Shown here one piece after another: positions 21,380 to 34,300 of a DNA stretch of 64,000 nucleotides (positions within the stretch are counted from its first letter, which is position 1; each line of letters starts with the position of its first letter). The DNA lies in the NCBI RefSeq assembly GCF_964204645.1, contig NC_134032.1, forward strand, positions 13,138,275 to 13,202,274, read 5' to 3'. This DNA is from Tubulanus polymorphus (taxonomy: Eukaryota; Nemertea; Palaeonemertea; Tubulaniformes; Tubulanidae). The position numbers and the translations under genes were made by a program. The notes below the pieces were generated by a model. The model did not search any database, was not told where the DNA came from, and worked only from the letters and a program-made list of their open reading frames with translations.

Positions 21380-24300
21380 TCAATAGACAGTCAGACTGTT
21401 TTCAAACAGTCTGGCCAAGTCTTCTTCTGTCTGAGGACGAGGGGCCAGCTTAGTTACACGATGCTACAATGAAATACAATGAAATACATTTATAACTAGA
21501 TTCCTCACTAGGGTTCTATGAAGAAATACATTTATAGCTAGATTCCAAACTAGGGTTCTATGACGAAATACATTTATAACTAGATGACTAACTAGGGTTC
21601 TAGGACACGTATATGCCCACCTAGGAGCTGGTTAAATGCATCAGTAATCATTTTTTGAAGTTTGCTGATAAAATGTCTTAAGTTCGTCTTCAAATAAAAA
21701 TGTTCTGAACTCATGAGAAGCCTAAATAACCAAAAAGGGGTGCGTGCAGCAGACTAGATACTGCATGTATTATACAATTGAATTAAAAATGCTCAAAAAC
21801 ATTACATGGCCACAACTACGCAATTCAGGAGTTACAAAATAAACATGAAATTTGAGCAATTTGAATTATTTCAATATTCAACACTCCCCGTTGAACATAC
21901 CCAGAAACCAAATATTCTTACCTGAGGTAAAGTGCCTTCAACTAGCGCAGGAATATCATCCGTAGTGAAACCAACTGCTTTAAGGCCGTTATCAATTTTC
22001 ATAGCCGACATTATCTCGCGTAGCTTATCGGCCAAAATAAGACCCGCGTCCTCGAGCTTTTTATTAGTCACATCTACTCCTAAATCAATGGAATAATTGT
22101 TTGTTATTAACCCTTTCAGTGCTGACTAATTAATACCCTATAGTGCTAGAGATAATTTGAAAATTAAAAAAAAATTCCACCCTAGTGTGTTTAATAACGG
22201 GAATACCACTATAGTGCGTCTACACCGCGGCGCAGTGTATCGTTAGTTACTAGTATTTCATTAAATTAGACAGGTGCTGCCATTTTTCAAGAGAGATAAT
22301 TACTAATTACATCAATACACCGCAGTGTGGTGTACTATTAAAATCTTTCACTGATTTATACACCGCACTGCGGTGTAGACGCACTGAAAGGGTTTAAGAT
22401 CGTGCATAATTATACACTTCTAACACAGGGTAAACGGAAAGCGGGTGTACACTTAAGAAATTAAGGGCCGTTTTCTAAGCTCCACCGCGATTCCGTTGTT
22501 CACGTCATAATGACTTAAACTTCTTGTAATTGTAAAACAGCTAGTTATTACGACTACAAAATTTTGATATATTTCGAAATATGTACCTAAAATTTCAGCA
22601 GCCTCTAAATGTCGCTCTGGACACATCGGAGCCGTGAACTGGAACACAGCCGGGGCTGATAGTACTACAGATAAACCATGAGGCTAAAGAACAAAATAAT
22701 GGCTACCATGTAATAATGAAATAATGGCTACCAGAGGATCAACTTTTTCAAACTCTTTACTGGAAACTTCGTAGTGGATTCCTGTTAGTTTTATGATTAA
22801 AGCACTTACAATGATCGGGTGATCAACTTCATATTCTTTAGCTTTAAAGGATTTCACCATGCCGGATATCGGATAGGACATTCCGTGGCTGAAATTGCAA
22901 TCGGAGTAAAAGCATTCAGACGACAATGATGAGGAAAAGCTGAAGACGATAGAGGAACTTTATTGTTTAACCCTTTCAGTGCGTCTACACCGCAGTGCAG
23001 TGTATAAATCAGTGGTTGATTTTGCTAGTACACCGCATTGCAGTGTATTGACTTAATAAGTAATTACTTATCATCTCTCTTGAAAGATGGCAGCACCTGT
23101 CAAACATAGTGAAATATTAGTAACTACCGATACACCGCGCCGCAGTGTAGATGCCCTATAGTGCTATTCCCGTTATTCAACACACTAGGGTGGAATTTTC
23201 CAGAATTTTCAAATTATGTTCAGCACTATAGGGTATTAATTAGTCAGCAATGAAAGGGTTAAACTGATTTCAACCATCCCGAATCTCTTAATTTCTTCTT
23301 TCAAACGTGGCTGTTGATTTTGAAAAAACTTACCAAAGATGAACACCAGCATTACCGAAACCGATCCCGGCAAATGCACTAGCCAAATGCATTTTAGACC
23401 TCGCCTCCAAATCACTGGGATTGTAGACCGATCTGTGAAGTACATTACAATAGCGTCAACTATGTTATCACAATCATCAACAGTCATCATTAGTCAACAT
23501 GTTATTCATTCTCTAACCTTTCGAAATAGTTCTTCATAATATGCAGAGCATGCTTAGACCAGATATCGCTGATAGGGTTGCTGCCCTGGTAGGCTGGACG
23601 ATTGATCGGGTTGTCAGGACGGGGCGCGCGTTCGTTGTACGGAATCGCTGTAAATGATTCCAATGCGTGGCTACAAAAAAAGAATCAGATCACTGGTGGC
23701 ATGATCACACAGTACCGGTGGTATGATCACACAGTACCGGTGGTATGATCATGTGGTATGATCACTCGGTATCATTGGTATGATCACTCGGTACCGGTGG
23801 TATGATCACGCGGTATGATCACTTGGTATCAGTGGTATGATCACTCCATACCGGTGGTATGATCATGTGGTATGATCACTCCGTACTCATGGTATGATCA
23901 CTCGGTGCTAGTAATATGATCATGTGGTATGATCACTCAAAATTACTGGAATTTTTTTTTCATTTTCCAAAACTTTCCAAAACCTGTGAGCACTTGATAG
24001 ATATCGAAGGTGAAGTGTGGATGATCTGTTTTTGGAAAGTGCGCTGATAAAAAATCTAATCTCCAATCTTTGTACTTTCCTTATCAATAAAAAATGTCTC
24101 TAGTGAAATCCCTGTAGTTGATCAAGTCATAGTTAAATCGAAGATATTGCAGGTGAAGTCCTTTTAGCAATCATCAACAATGACGATCAATAAACCAAAT
24201 GAAGCGCACGTGGAGGGTTCAAACACATTAACATATTTACCATAGTACATCGAAACCACTATAAGCAGCCACCCGTTCAGGCATATGTCGAGCGTGTAGA

Positions 24301-27300
24301 GGATCAACGATTCCCAACAGCGGCCGCAAAGCACGACTTGCGATACCTACAATCATGAACATAATTCTCATTATTAATGATCTTCTTAACTCCACGCAGG
24401 AGTAAAAGGGTACCTGGCCTGATAGATGACTCCTAAGCGCGCTGCTCGGATGTTACTTCTCCCCAGGGAGAGATGACTGACACGTGAATATAGACTGGGG
24501 GTAATAATACCAAGTTGGAGCGCATTTGAACTCACTCAGGTTAGGATACCTGCGCTATCATCAGTTACATCAGCAAGCGCCACTGCGCTAATATGTTGTG
24601 TACTTTATTTCTCCATTGCTCATAATCTGTATTAATTTGTTTTAGGATTTCAGTATCTGATGTTCTATTGTTGAGGTTTATGCCAATCATAGAAAGATCT
24701 TGTTTAATGTTTGACAGCCAGGTTTTACAGGGTCGTCCTATAGGTCTGACTTTAAGTGGGTCTCAAGGACTCTCGTAGTGCTTTACATACTGGTGTTTCA
24801 GATGGTAGGCGCATCAGATGTCCAAGCCAAGTTAGTATAAATGTCAATTATCATTATTACTATTATTATCATTATCTTGTATTTTTTGCAGTTCTTTAAA
24901 TCGAAATTCACCTGTTTTGGCTTTGAGCGGTTCGTAATCGAAAACAGCGACACCTGTAGTTTCGCTGCCAGTTCCAGCAGTCGTCGGCACTGAAAAACAA
25001 GAAGATACATTAACCCTTTCAGTGCTGGCTAATTAATACTCTATAGTGCTGAAGATAATTTGAAAATTCTGAAAAATTTCACCCTAGTGTGTTGAATAAC
25101 GGGAATAGCACTATACTCGTCTACACCCTGGCGCCGTATATCGTTAGTTACTAATATTTCACAATGTTTGACAGGTGCTGCCATCTTTCAAGAGAGATAA
25201 TTAGTTATTACTCATTAAATCAATACACCGCAGTGCGGTGTACTAGCAAAATCCATCACTGATTCGTACACCGTACTTCGGTGTAGACGCACTGAAAGGG
25301 TTAAATTCATTTTAATGAGATCACTTTCATTCGAAATTACTTTTTTGAGGTGAATGGAAATTTTTCGTTTACGAGTCACATACAGTAGACCTGGTTTTAC
25401 GTCATTCTAGTCAGTAATCTAGCAAGGTCATGATAATGTTGATGAATTATCCAAAAAGTGACGGACACTGATACAGGCGTCAATCTAGCCTAGCATAGAT
25501 TGAGTCTCAGATGTAAGTTTTTTCAAGTATGCTGATAAAATAGTCTGATGTTTGGTGGTCGTAGTTCATTTTCAATCAAATCTGCTTCCAATGAAGCACT
25601 GAACACACGTCACTTAATGTGTGACAAATTAGTTTGTGTGCTGATGAAATGTCTAATGTTTGGGGTTTGTAGTTCATTTTCAATCAAAAAAACTCCAAGT
25701 GAAGTACCGGTAATGAACACACTTAATGTGTGCAAAATTAGTTTGTTTGGTGATAAAATGTCTGTCTGGGGTTTGTAGTTCATTTTCAATTAAAAATAAC
25801 TCTGGTAAATTTCTTAACACACGTGAAGTGTGTATAATCGAAAACTAGCAGATTGGTGATAAAGGATTGAAGGGTTCAGGGTCGAGGCAGCAGATTTTCA
25901 CCCAGTTGAGTTTACCTGCTATGAGAGGTTTAACGGTATGCGTCACTGGAAGCCCTTTTCCAATCGGAGCATTTACGTAATCCAAAAAATCAGCATCGGG
26001 TTTCGAGGCATAAAGATTAGCAGCTTTACACGTGTCAATGACGGAACCGCCTCCAACAGCGAGAAACGCGTCGTATTCACCGGCTTTGGCGAAGTCTATA
26101 GCCGCTTTGAAACTGTAACAGAATACATTTTCAAATAATTTTTTGAACATATTTTTATCAGCTGTACGAGGAAACTTGAAATATCATGAGCCCTCCTAAT
26201 CCAGATATGGGATAGACGAAATTATGACGGTTCATAAGAAATCATAGTGAGCCCCTGAGTCTATCAAAACTACATTCGACCGTAGCTCGACTGATTTGCG
26301 ATGCAGCAGGCGTGGCTGGGGTTTGTAAGGGACACCGAAATTGAAACATGTCAGACCAAAACTACCGATCAAATGCATAACATAGTCAATCCCTATTTCA
26401 AGGTAAAAAAAAAGACCTGGGCCCAGATCGACAAAAAATTTTAACTCCAATTTTTGGTGTAATTGCCAATGGTTACTTCATGTTTTCAATGAGGACAACA
26501 ATTCAAACTTAAAACCGTTTTAGGCTCGAACAACTTTTTCATGAAACTGGGCCCTGATTCGGGACACAACAGACTTCACCGTTAATCATCACTGTACCTT
26601 TTATCCGTCGGTTCAATTCGTACTTGGTCAAAAACGTCATGAGGCACCGAATTTTTCCGCAGCGATTCCAACGCCGTTTTCACCGGTGGAAGATTCACTA
26701 AATTCTTGTCGGTAAACACGCAAACCTTTTTCGCCCCGAGATTGTTGAAGTCCTACGAAAAATGAACGAAATACTGTGAATACCCGCGAATAGTACCAAA
26801 ACCAACTGCACTAGGGGCCACAGACTGCGGTGTTCAAATGAATTCAATACATGCATGATAATCAAAATATGGCTCGATTGATTTTTGAGGCAATTGAACC
26901 GATGAAATTGCCGCATGTCTTTCTCGTTTAAAGGCAACTGATTCTAATAATCCACAAACTCAGTCTGAAGAAAATTCACAGCGATACCAGGGTCCAATCT
27001 AAAGAATGAAAGCCACTTGCCCGTGGGCAAGCATAACTGAAGTTTCGCTTGCACCCTCCAAAAAATACTTGCCCTACACAGGCAGTCCGATTGGTGGCAC
27101 TATCATCATTGTATCGAGTGGGAAAAAAGCTTTGTGACATAAAATTGCACTAGCCCGGCGGACAAGTGATAATGATTACCTTGCCCTGATGAGAATATAC
27201 TTATCCCGGACAAACGGACAAGTGCTTAGATCGGACCCTGCGATACAAACTGTGACCGAGTGACGACGCGAATGCTCAGAATATCTTCACTTAAAACATG

Positions 27301-28705
27301 GCTGAATCAAAACAATGGAAAATGCGTCAGAATTAACGTCAGTATACCCACCATACCAACTTCTTGAGTGACATTTTCTCCATAACGAATATTAGAACAC
27401 GCCATCTGAAATATTACGAACAAATTCTGAATTATTCCCTACTTTCAAAACTTTACACTATTCTATCTTATTCAACTCGAAGGAACTAATTCATCAACAT
27501 GAATACTGATTCCTGAAGATGAGATAAAGTTTAGACTAAAGTTGAAAGGTCGAAATGAACTAGGCCTAGCTCGGAATGGAAAACTTTTTCGGACTCGTTT
27601 TTCGGTTTGGATAGTGGAATTTCAATCGTATCGTTAAAACACCATTGTTTCAAGATGATACTAGTAATTTTGTAAAGTGTTGAGCTTTTTATTATGAAGT
27701 AGGGGAGTCATTTCAATATCAAGTACTAGCCTAAGTATACACCACCAGTGTGAATACCTGGTGATGTAAGGGTTAGTCTGGTAGGTTTTTTAGAAAAAAT
27801 GGTTAGACACTAGACTAATATCACGTACCTCAAACGCATAATCTGTATTATCGGTCGTACTGTGGGTCTTGGTCTGACAAATATGCAAATCTGGTTGCAT
27901 CACGTTTGAATGAGCTGGACAACGACATCTACCAAAGAGAAGGATGTAAGTCAGTAAGTGAGGTGCAGAGTGCAGTGCAGTTTAGTCAGTAAGGCTTTAT
28001 TGGACAGCATTTTTACTCAGTAATAATCGGACAGCAATTTAGACAGCAAAACGGACCGCAGTTTAGAAAGTCAAACAGACAGCAATTTAGACAGCAAAAC
28101 GGACCGCAGTTTAGACAGTAAACAGACTGCAGTTTAATTAGGCACTGACTGAACAGAGTCAGAGACAATGATATAGCCCGAAGTTTAGTTGGCTCCTGAT
28201 CCTTTGACCTGACAAAGCTCGCCTCGTCACAGCCGGGATCAGTTTGTATACCGCGGTCATGAATTCAATTTATTTGAATTTCAAAAAATTAATAAAAATA
28301 TCAGGAATTCCAGACGTGTTCCAAAAACAAAGGGGCTCACCACGATGGCTGGGCGGGGGTCGACATTTGACCCAGTATCCTAGGACTAGTTTTCATAGGC
28401 TATGAAAAAAGAACTCTCTTTTTTATAGGTGGGCAGTGCTACCTAGGATACTGGGTCAAATCTTTGATTTTGGACCCCCAACTATCGTAACGAGCCCCTG
28501 TGGTGATTTAAAACTACACACTTTTTTTTACGTCAAAAATACAAACGAGCCGAAACAAAATGGCAATGCCAATAATGGCTACTACGGCTATTTCTTTCTA
28601 CATTTCTTGCCGACGATGCGATGCCGATAATACTTACGTTATCGCTGAAACGGCTTTGACGAGTTGTAAACTACGGTCTCTCATACTGTTCATGTACACA
28701 TTCAT
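21380..28705 (-). CDS. ADHFE1: Hydroxyacid-oxoacid transhydrogenase, mitochondrial
   Basis: Thirteen exons (minus): 28705-28638, 27928-27829, 27405-27352, 26752-26598, 26112-25916, 24989-24912, 24346-24241, 23670-23518, 23432-23334, 22888-22810, 22683-22587, 22079-21922 and 21463-21380. All are GT-AG and every phase closes: 1428 nt, 475 aa, near the family's usual length of about 467. This is the iron-containing alcohol dehydrogenase that couples 4-hydroxybutyrate oxidation to 2-oxoglutarate reduction in mitochondria. Visible landmarks are TDYAFE and SNIRYG near the N-terminus, the nucleotide-binding VGGGS and [11 protein letters not shown] in exon 5, PTTAGTGSE in exon 6, metal-ligand region GFDVLCHALES across exons 7-8, and [10 protein letters not shown] plus PHGLSV in exons 10-11. 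The C-terminus [10 protein letters not shown]...EEDLA is conserved. The N-terminus is basic, as expected for mitochondrial import. Nothing is broken. Introns hold MITEs, minisatellites and a LINE tail. Confidence 0.97.
21470..21603. repeat. Short tandem repeat, three copies
   Basis: gaaatacatttataactaga followed by an aactagggttcta block, repeated three times with a period of about 43-50 bp, in intron 12 of ADHFE1. Confidence 0.85.
22111..22393. mobile_element. piggyBac-type MITE (ADHFE1 intron 11)
   Basis: TTAA at the left (22107-22110), ends ccctttcagtgctgac and gcactgaaaggg, with internal tacaccgcactgcggtgta. The right target reads tttaa. Confidence 0.82.
22971..23258. mobile_element. piggyBac-type MITE (ADHFE1 intron 9)
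   Basis: TTAA at 22967-22970 and 23259-23262; ends ccctttcagtgcgtc and caatgaaaggg; inverted relative to the copy at 22111-22393. Confidence 0.83.
23695..23938. repeat. Irregular minisatellite based on ggtatgatcac
   Basis: Eleven- and 22-bp units such as ggtatgatcactcggtaccg, in ADHFE1 intron 7, starting about 25 bp upstream (minus sense) of exon 8. Confidence 0.88.
24460..24835 (-). mobile_element. LINE 3' end (RTE/L1-like reverse transcriptase tail)
   Basis: The minus strand encodes a frameshifted C-terminal tail typical of RTE-like endonuclease/RT polyproteins: [10 protein letters not shown], then [11 protein letters not shown] and SNIKQDL, ending near LAQWRLLM. No RT core is present; a 5'-truncated dead copy in ADHFE1 intron 6. 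Confidence 0.75.
25014..25300. mobile_element. piggyBac-type MITE (ADHFE1 intron 5)
   Basis: TTAA at 25010-25013 and 25301-25304; ends ccctttcagtgctggc and gcactgaaaggg. Confidence 0.84.
25540..25845. repeat. About 95-bp tandem repeat, three copies
   Basis: gataaaatgtctgatgtttg, gtagttcattttcaatcaaa and cacacttaatgtgtg blocks recur three times. Weaker matches occur at 21655 and 18840. Confidence 0.75.
26988..27240. mobile_element. hAT-like MITE, complete
   Basis: Ends cagggtccaatctaa and its counterpart ttagatcggaccctg. The flanks gcgatacc/gcgataca suggest an 8-bp target duplication with one mismatch, as in hAT elements. The complete partner of the interrupted copy at 1192-1601. In ADHFE1 intron 3. 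Confidence 0.78.
28010..28135. repeat. Short tandem repeat of cagcaatttagacagcaaaa
   Basis: Units of 16-36 bp alternating gacagcaatttagacagc and aaacggaccgcagttta, in ADHFE1 intron 1. Confidence 0.8.
28330..28499. mobile_element. MITE with about 55-bp inverted ends
   Basis: Left aggggctcaccacgatgg and right gtaacgagcccct pair imperfectly. Further in, atttgacccagtatcctagg pairs with cctaggatactgggtcaaat exactly. In ADHFE1 intron 1. Confidence 0.75.
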
Positions 28706-30423
28706 GTTGACTCTACGCCCGTCAGTACCGAAATTAAATTCGGCACAGGTTTGTCGATCGATTTTACTTCCGGGTTGTTACGTACCACGACAGCCTTGAC
28801 CTCTCGCGATAAATCGAACCGAACGTCCAAAACGTCATTCAAGTGGTCGTCTTATCCAAAGATTGCATTTCAATCCAACGATGTGGGTTGATACTAACTT
28901 TTAACAATCAGTTCATTTTCAATGAGTTAACTCTGAGTCAAATCTGAAATCACGTGGAACTGGGCCGCTCGAATTTAAAAAATTCGGTGTTTGCAAATAT
29001 TCATTCTATCTGTACATTCTGGAACTTTAAGTTATTTTCTGTTATGAATTCAAAACATTTTGAATTGTGCAATTTAATTATCTGAACCGCAATTTATGTG
29101 GCAATTTGTGAACGTATCACAATATCATATTAGTAAACGTGGCCCACGTGAAAAACAAAATTACGCGTAAATCAATCACCGTTCAAATTTATTCACAGAA
29201 AGCATGACAGGCTATTTACACAGGTTGAGAGAAAAAAAAACAATAAAATTTACAATTTGAAAAAAAACACAACTAAAAAGAGAGAGAGAACAGTTATAGC
29301 TTTCAGTGTGGGCCAAGCAAAGCCTTTGGGCCGCTGTCGCGTGCACCCAGGGAAAAAACGAAAGGAAAATGAAGAAACAAAGGGAAATGAAATGAGAGTT
29401 GATAATTTTTGATAATTCAAGGAGAGTTTATATGAGTAAGCTAGAGGGTTCAGGAGAATGAGCAATTATAACAATTAGGATTATTACATTGATGGATATC
29501 ATTGTAGGCGGAGACCTTCAGTAGGTTGATGTCAGATAAGCTCCGGTTGTTATGTTTTAGGTGATAACTAGATTTTAGAGTTGCACTCCCGTCGATCCGT
29601 CAAAGCCTAATTCGAACACCTTGGTACGGTAGGCCTATGTATTTTAGAAAATCCAACAGATCCCCCAATGGTTTATAAATAGCGCGTGACTTGTTAGTAA
29701 CTTTGTTAAATCGTATTTAAAAAGGCCGAATTGTTAGTAATTACACATAATAATGGTTTCCTCCGCTTCACCGAGATCCTTGTGTCCGATGACCACAGCA
29801 ATACCAAAAGATCTGACAATCATTCCCTACTGTCGGCGTAGAGTCTACATTTCTTTTCACCTTAACCTCATGGAGGCTATCAAAAAACTTTTTTATAACA
29901 ATCGTCAGATTGTCAAGCATTTCAATGCCTATGTCCCGTTCGAAACAACCCTTTAAACAACTCACTGCGATCTTCCAATCCGGTGTTTTTTCGCATATTG
30001 ATATATTTCGCATGTACTTACAAACTAAGAAATTACTTCTTTTTCTAATCGTAATGTTTGAATGATACGATTAAATTAATTAGATACGCGTTTCTTTAAT
30101 ACATTTTTGAACATATACCATGTATTATCGATATCATTTTGGAACATTTAGTGAATTGTAATTTCCAATTACCGATAGACGGCGCAAGTGCGCCACATTT
30201 CGTTTCAACACCTTCGAAAGACCGTTTCCACTATAGACATTAATAATTTTGTCTTAACGCAAATTTTGTACGGGAAATTTTAATATTTTGTATAAGCCTA
30301 GGTTGCAAGATGTCTTAACATCTATATTATGTTTCATTATCCTGTAATTTAAAATTCAAAAATTATATTTTCTAAAACTGATCAGTCCCCCACCTGACTC
30401 CAGTGGGTGTGATTTAGTTTGTT
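28706..30423. other. Intergenic DNA upstream of ADHFE1
   Basis: Contains a fragment of the ctggacccagttcc MITE (28898-28966). Otherwise no supported feature. Confidence 0.4.
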
Positions 30424-30645
30424 ATGGAGCTACAACCGGCCGCTCAGCTTTTACGGCAAATAAACTTAAGATATATATTTAAAAAAAATAATAGGCAATA
30501 CAAAAATCATATCGAATTAGAAACGTATATTAATGAGCTCGGCGAGGTTTCAATAATAATCATCAAACATGATCGATTATGTTCCGCTTGTAGCGTTTTA
30601 TGCGATGAATTAGATTTTATATTTGATTGTCCTATACTGAATTAG
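30424..30645 (+). pseudogene. Possible LINE C-terminal tail
   Basis: A 73-aa ORF ending in a C..C...CDELDFIFDCP pattern that resembles the zinc-knuckle-like C-terminus of non-LTR reverse transcriptases (CxxC...DExHFxxxCP). It is too short to be sure. Confidence 0.3.
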
Positions 30646-31351
30646 ATTTGTGAAAACAACCTAATTTTGAACAATCTTTGGTAATCTCTATATTCTAAAA
30701 AAATCCAACAACCCAGTTTGCTAAATTCAATGCATGCATATAGATCCCTCCAAATGGTGTACTAAGCGTGTTTATTTTCTACAATGTATAGAAATTAATA
30801 GTAGATCGTCATTTTGATGATCGCGTCGCGATCGCTTCCATTGAAGAAAAAAAAACACGCATTTGAGTGTCTAATCGTAACATGACACCCTAAATTTACG
30901 ACCACCAAATATCGCCATAACTCTTACTCACTCAGCATACCGGGATTATACACAACAATCGTATAATGTATAAATTGTCGCTAAACACAAAACCAAACCG
31001 GTTTGGGTGTATGTTGAATGAAGCAATGATGTTAATGCGAATGAGTCACCTATTTCGTCGTTGTATGTCTTCTTTGTCATTATTCATACAATATGCTATA
31101 ATTAGACATGCGTGTTTTTTCTTCAACGGAAGCGACCGGTTTCGGTTATACTATTACTTATTATTATTATACTGTAACCTGAACTTTGCTAGAAGTCAGA
31201 AAATGTTCGTTTCGTTGTAGAAGTGACGCCTGTTAAGTTGAAAATCTTATTCTATTTACGTAGATTTTACGCATTAGAACTTGGATTTTTTTAATAACAT
31301 AATATTTGATTATGACGTGAATCTATGACAGCTGTAGAGAGTTCATTGACA
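30646..31351. other. Intergenic DNA downstream of AS3MT
   Basis: No supported gene; presumably includes the AS3MT 3' UTR. Confidence 0.4.
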
Positions 31352-34300
31352 CTAACAACAGCTTCCAGTTGGAGGTCGGTTGACGTACTTGAACGGGTCC
31401 GGCTCGTGCATCTAGAAAATATCAAAATGGACAAAATGAAAAATGAGCTTCAGCCTTATAGTATAGCTATCTCCAGAATCTCAATGTATTAAGATAGGCA
31501 GCCAACGTGATTAACCCCAATCAGTCGCTTGCCGGCTCAAGGCTGAATAGACGATTGTCTGAATGAACCGGAACCGAAATTTCCAAGTCATGTGATCAAA
31601 ATGCTGTAAATTCGACTATCGACCACCGATATGTGTACTTAGATTTCCGATTTCAAAATCAAACCCCCTGTTTCACTTCCGGGCAGTTGTGGTGGGTTTG
31701 TAAGGGACACGCCAATTAGTTAAATAAATAACAGGATCAGTCCCTATTTTGAGATAAAATGAAAAATAAAGAAGCAAAATAATTTAATTGTTACTTCAGA
31801 CAGGTACCTACGGAAGCCCCTAGGTGACATAAGAGATAATTTTTTTCATAATTTCGACTTATTAAGTCGAATTTCGACATAATAAGTCGAATTTCAACTT
31901 AATAAGTCGAATTTCGAGATAATAAGTCGAATTTCGTGTTAATTAAGTCGAATTTCGACTTAATAAGTCGAAATTCGACATAATAAGTCGAATTTCGTGT
32001 TAATTAAGTCGAAATTCGACTTAGACTTATTAAGTCGAATTTCGACTTATTAAGTCGAAATTCGACTTAATTAACACGAAATTCGACTTATTATGTCGAA
32101 ATTCGACTTAATAAGTCGAAATTGTGAAAAAGTTTTCTCGTATGTCACCTAGGGGCTTCCGTAGGTACCAATGAGCACACATATACCCAATGCTTGATTG
32201 TGTTTAGTTCTCATCTGTGTTCACGCATATCTTACCCGGGACAATTTCCAGGCGAGATAATGAACTATATAGACACAACTATATCTGTACTTAGATTTCC
32301 GATTTCAAAATCAAACCACCCTGCAGTTGTGGTGGGTTTGTAAGGGACGCCAATTTGATTAGGAACAACTCGCAGCGGATCCCCGGAAAGCCAGTGCTTT
32401 TTTAATTTGTTGTGGTAAATGACATGTTTAGCTGGTAACGACAGACAGCATTCATCGGAAGTACAATTGATAAAAGCCATGTGAACAATTGTATTTTGAA
32501 TTGAGACGAGTAGTTCTTCATAGGTTAACTATTTTATTTGACGCACGAGCTTTCGCTACTGCACTAGCTTTGACTGGTAAAAAAGAAATACCAGAAATAC
32601 CGGTATTATACTCTACAATTATGGAACGTAACTTGTCGGGTGTATTTAAAGTGTTTCATAGCTTAAAGCCCTTTGACGCTTCTGATAAAAATAGGTTTTT
32701 GTCCACCGGATCTTTTGTTCAAAACAAGAGTATTGGGACTTGAGCATCGAACACTGGCGAATATTTAATGGGGGCAGGCTTCAAGCTGTAGATCGATATC
32801 TGCGTAAGTCAACATGAAAACTGAGACATTTTTGGCTAGAAACTCTAGAATAAACCTACCAATCCTGTGCTCGGACTAAACTGAAAATATTTCCGAAATC
32901 TTGATAGACGAAGAATTGTCGCTAGCTCGCAATCAACTTCTCTCGCTTCGCCGGCCTAACAAAAACAAAATAGATGTACATTAATAAGATGCTTAAGTCA
33001 TCGTTAAATGAAAATTTCGAAATCCGCAAAATTGGCTTGAAGCCATACCACGAAGTTCGTCAAATGATCCATAGAGAATAATTTCTGTGAGCCTTCTATC
33101 TTTCCATTATACACTGCCACGCATTCTTTTACGCGGTCACGAGGCAATTTAAAAAGACGGTATGTGGCCGAAACGTAATGGGCTGAGCCCAGCATCTTTT
33201 GTATTTCTTCATCTTTGATTTTGACATTGCTGGCATTGACGAGACGTGGGCAGCTGAACCCACACTCTCTCACCATTTCCACCATGTTTTTCCAATAAAG
33301 GGCGCCTCCAAGTCCTTCGCCTGTCGTAAAGTAAATATATATCTCTTTTGTTATGAAATCTTTCTTTGATAAAAATAATGGCATAGTCGACTTTCGATAA
33401 CCGGATCATACCCCAAAGAAGCTGATTTCTGCTTAGATGGAGGGGTACCTCTTGGTCACAGTACATATCGCTGAAGTAAAGTTCACCACCGACCTGGAAA
33501 TGAAAAATGAAAAAAAAAAATCTTTTTATGGCAGTTTTCGATTGGTCCTGTACCGATTCCGGAATTCTCTTCCATCGCGTTCGTTTCGATCAGAATGCGC
33601 TCTTTACCTTTTCCGGAGTAGCATAATCTATAAACCCAACGAAAGTGGCATTCAGGGCCACCTTCGGTTATCTGAGTTAGTCGACTATAGTCGAACTAAA
33701 CGAAACCGAATGTCCGTTAGTCGGAACTATATTCCGGAAATAGTTCGAAAATCAAGCGCATTCGGTTATTTGTTCCGACCACTAGTCGACTAGATACGAA
33801 AACCGAATTTGGCCCAAGCTATCACAATTGGACCCCTCGCTGAACTCGATTTTACCTTCAAAGCTCTGAATGCTTCTTTGAATACAAATTTTTTATCCGC
33901 CGTAAGATTCACAACGCAGTTTGACCTGTAATTGAATTGAATTGATATTGAATTCAATTGAAATTGAATGACCTTAGACAATAGATGTGATATTAAGATT
34001 GGCAGTAAAGTGCTAACTGCACACTCGTGGTGGAAGCCAGATTAAAATTTTATACATACACGATTATATCATATGAATTTGGTTGAACACCAGCATTTTC
34101 CAGATTTTCGATGTATCCTTTCAAAAATCGAACGTTTGGCTTACTGTAACCATATTTTTCTGTGTGCCATGAAACGTACCGATTTGCTACTTGCAGCTGG
34201 AAAATCAACGATGATAACCTTATTATGCCAATAATCTTCCCTTTCTGTGACGGTAGAAATCTTCTACCGACAAATAATTTTCCGTCGTCCAGGAGTGCAC

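Noticed and set aside
29753-30013. Overlapping ORFs on both strands
   Set aside because: Short, no recognisable motif, no splice context.
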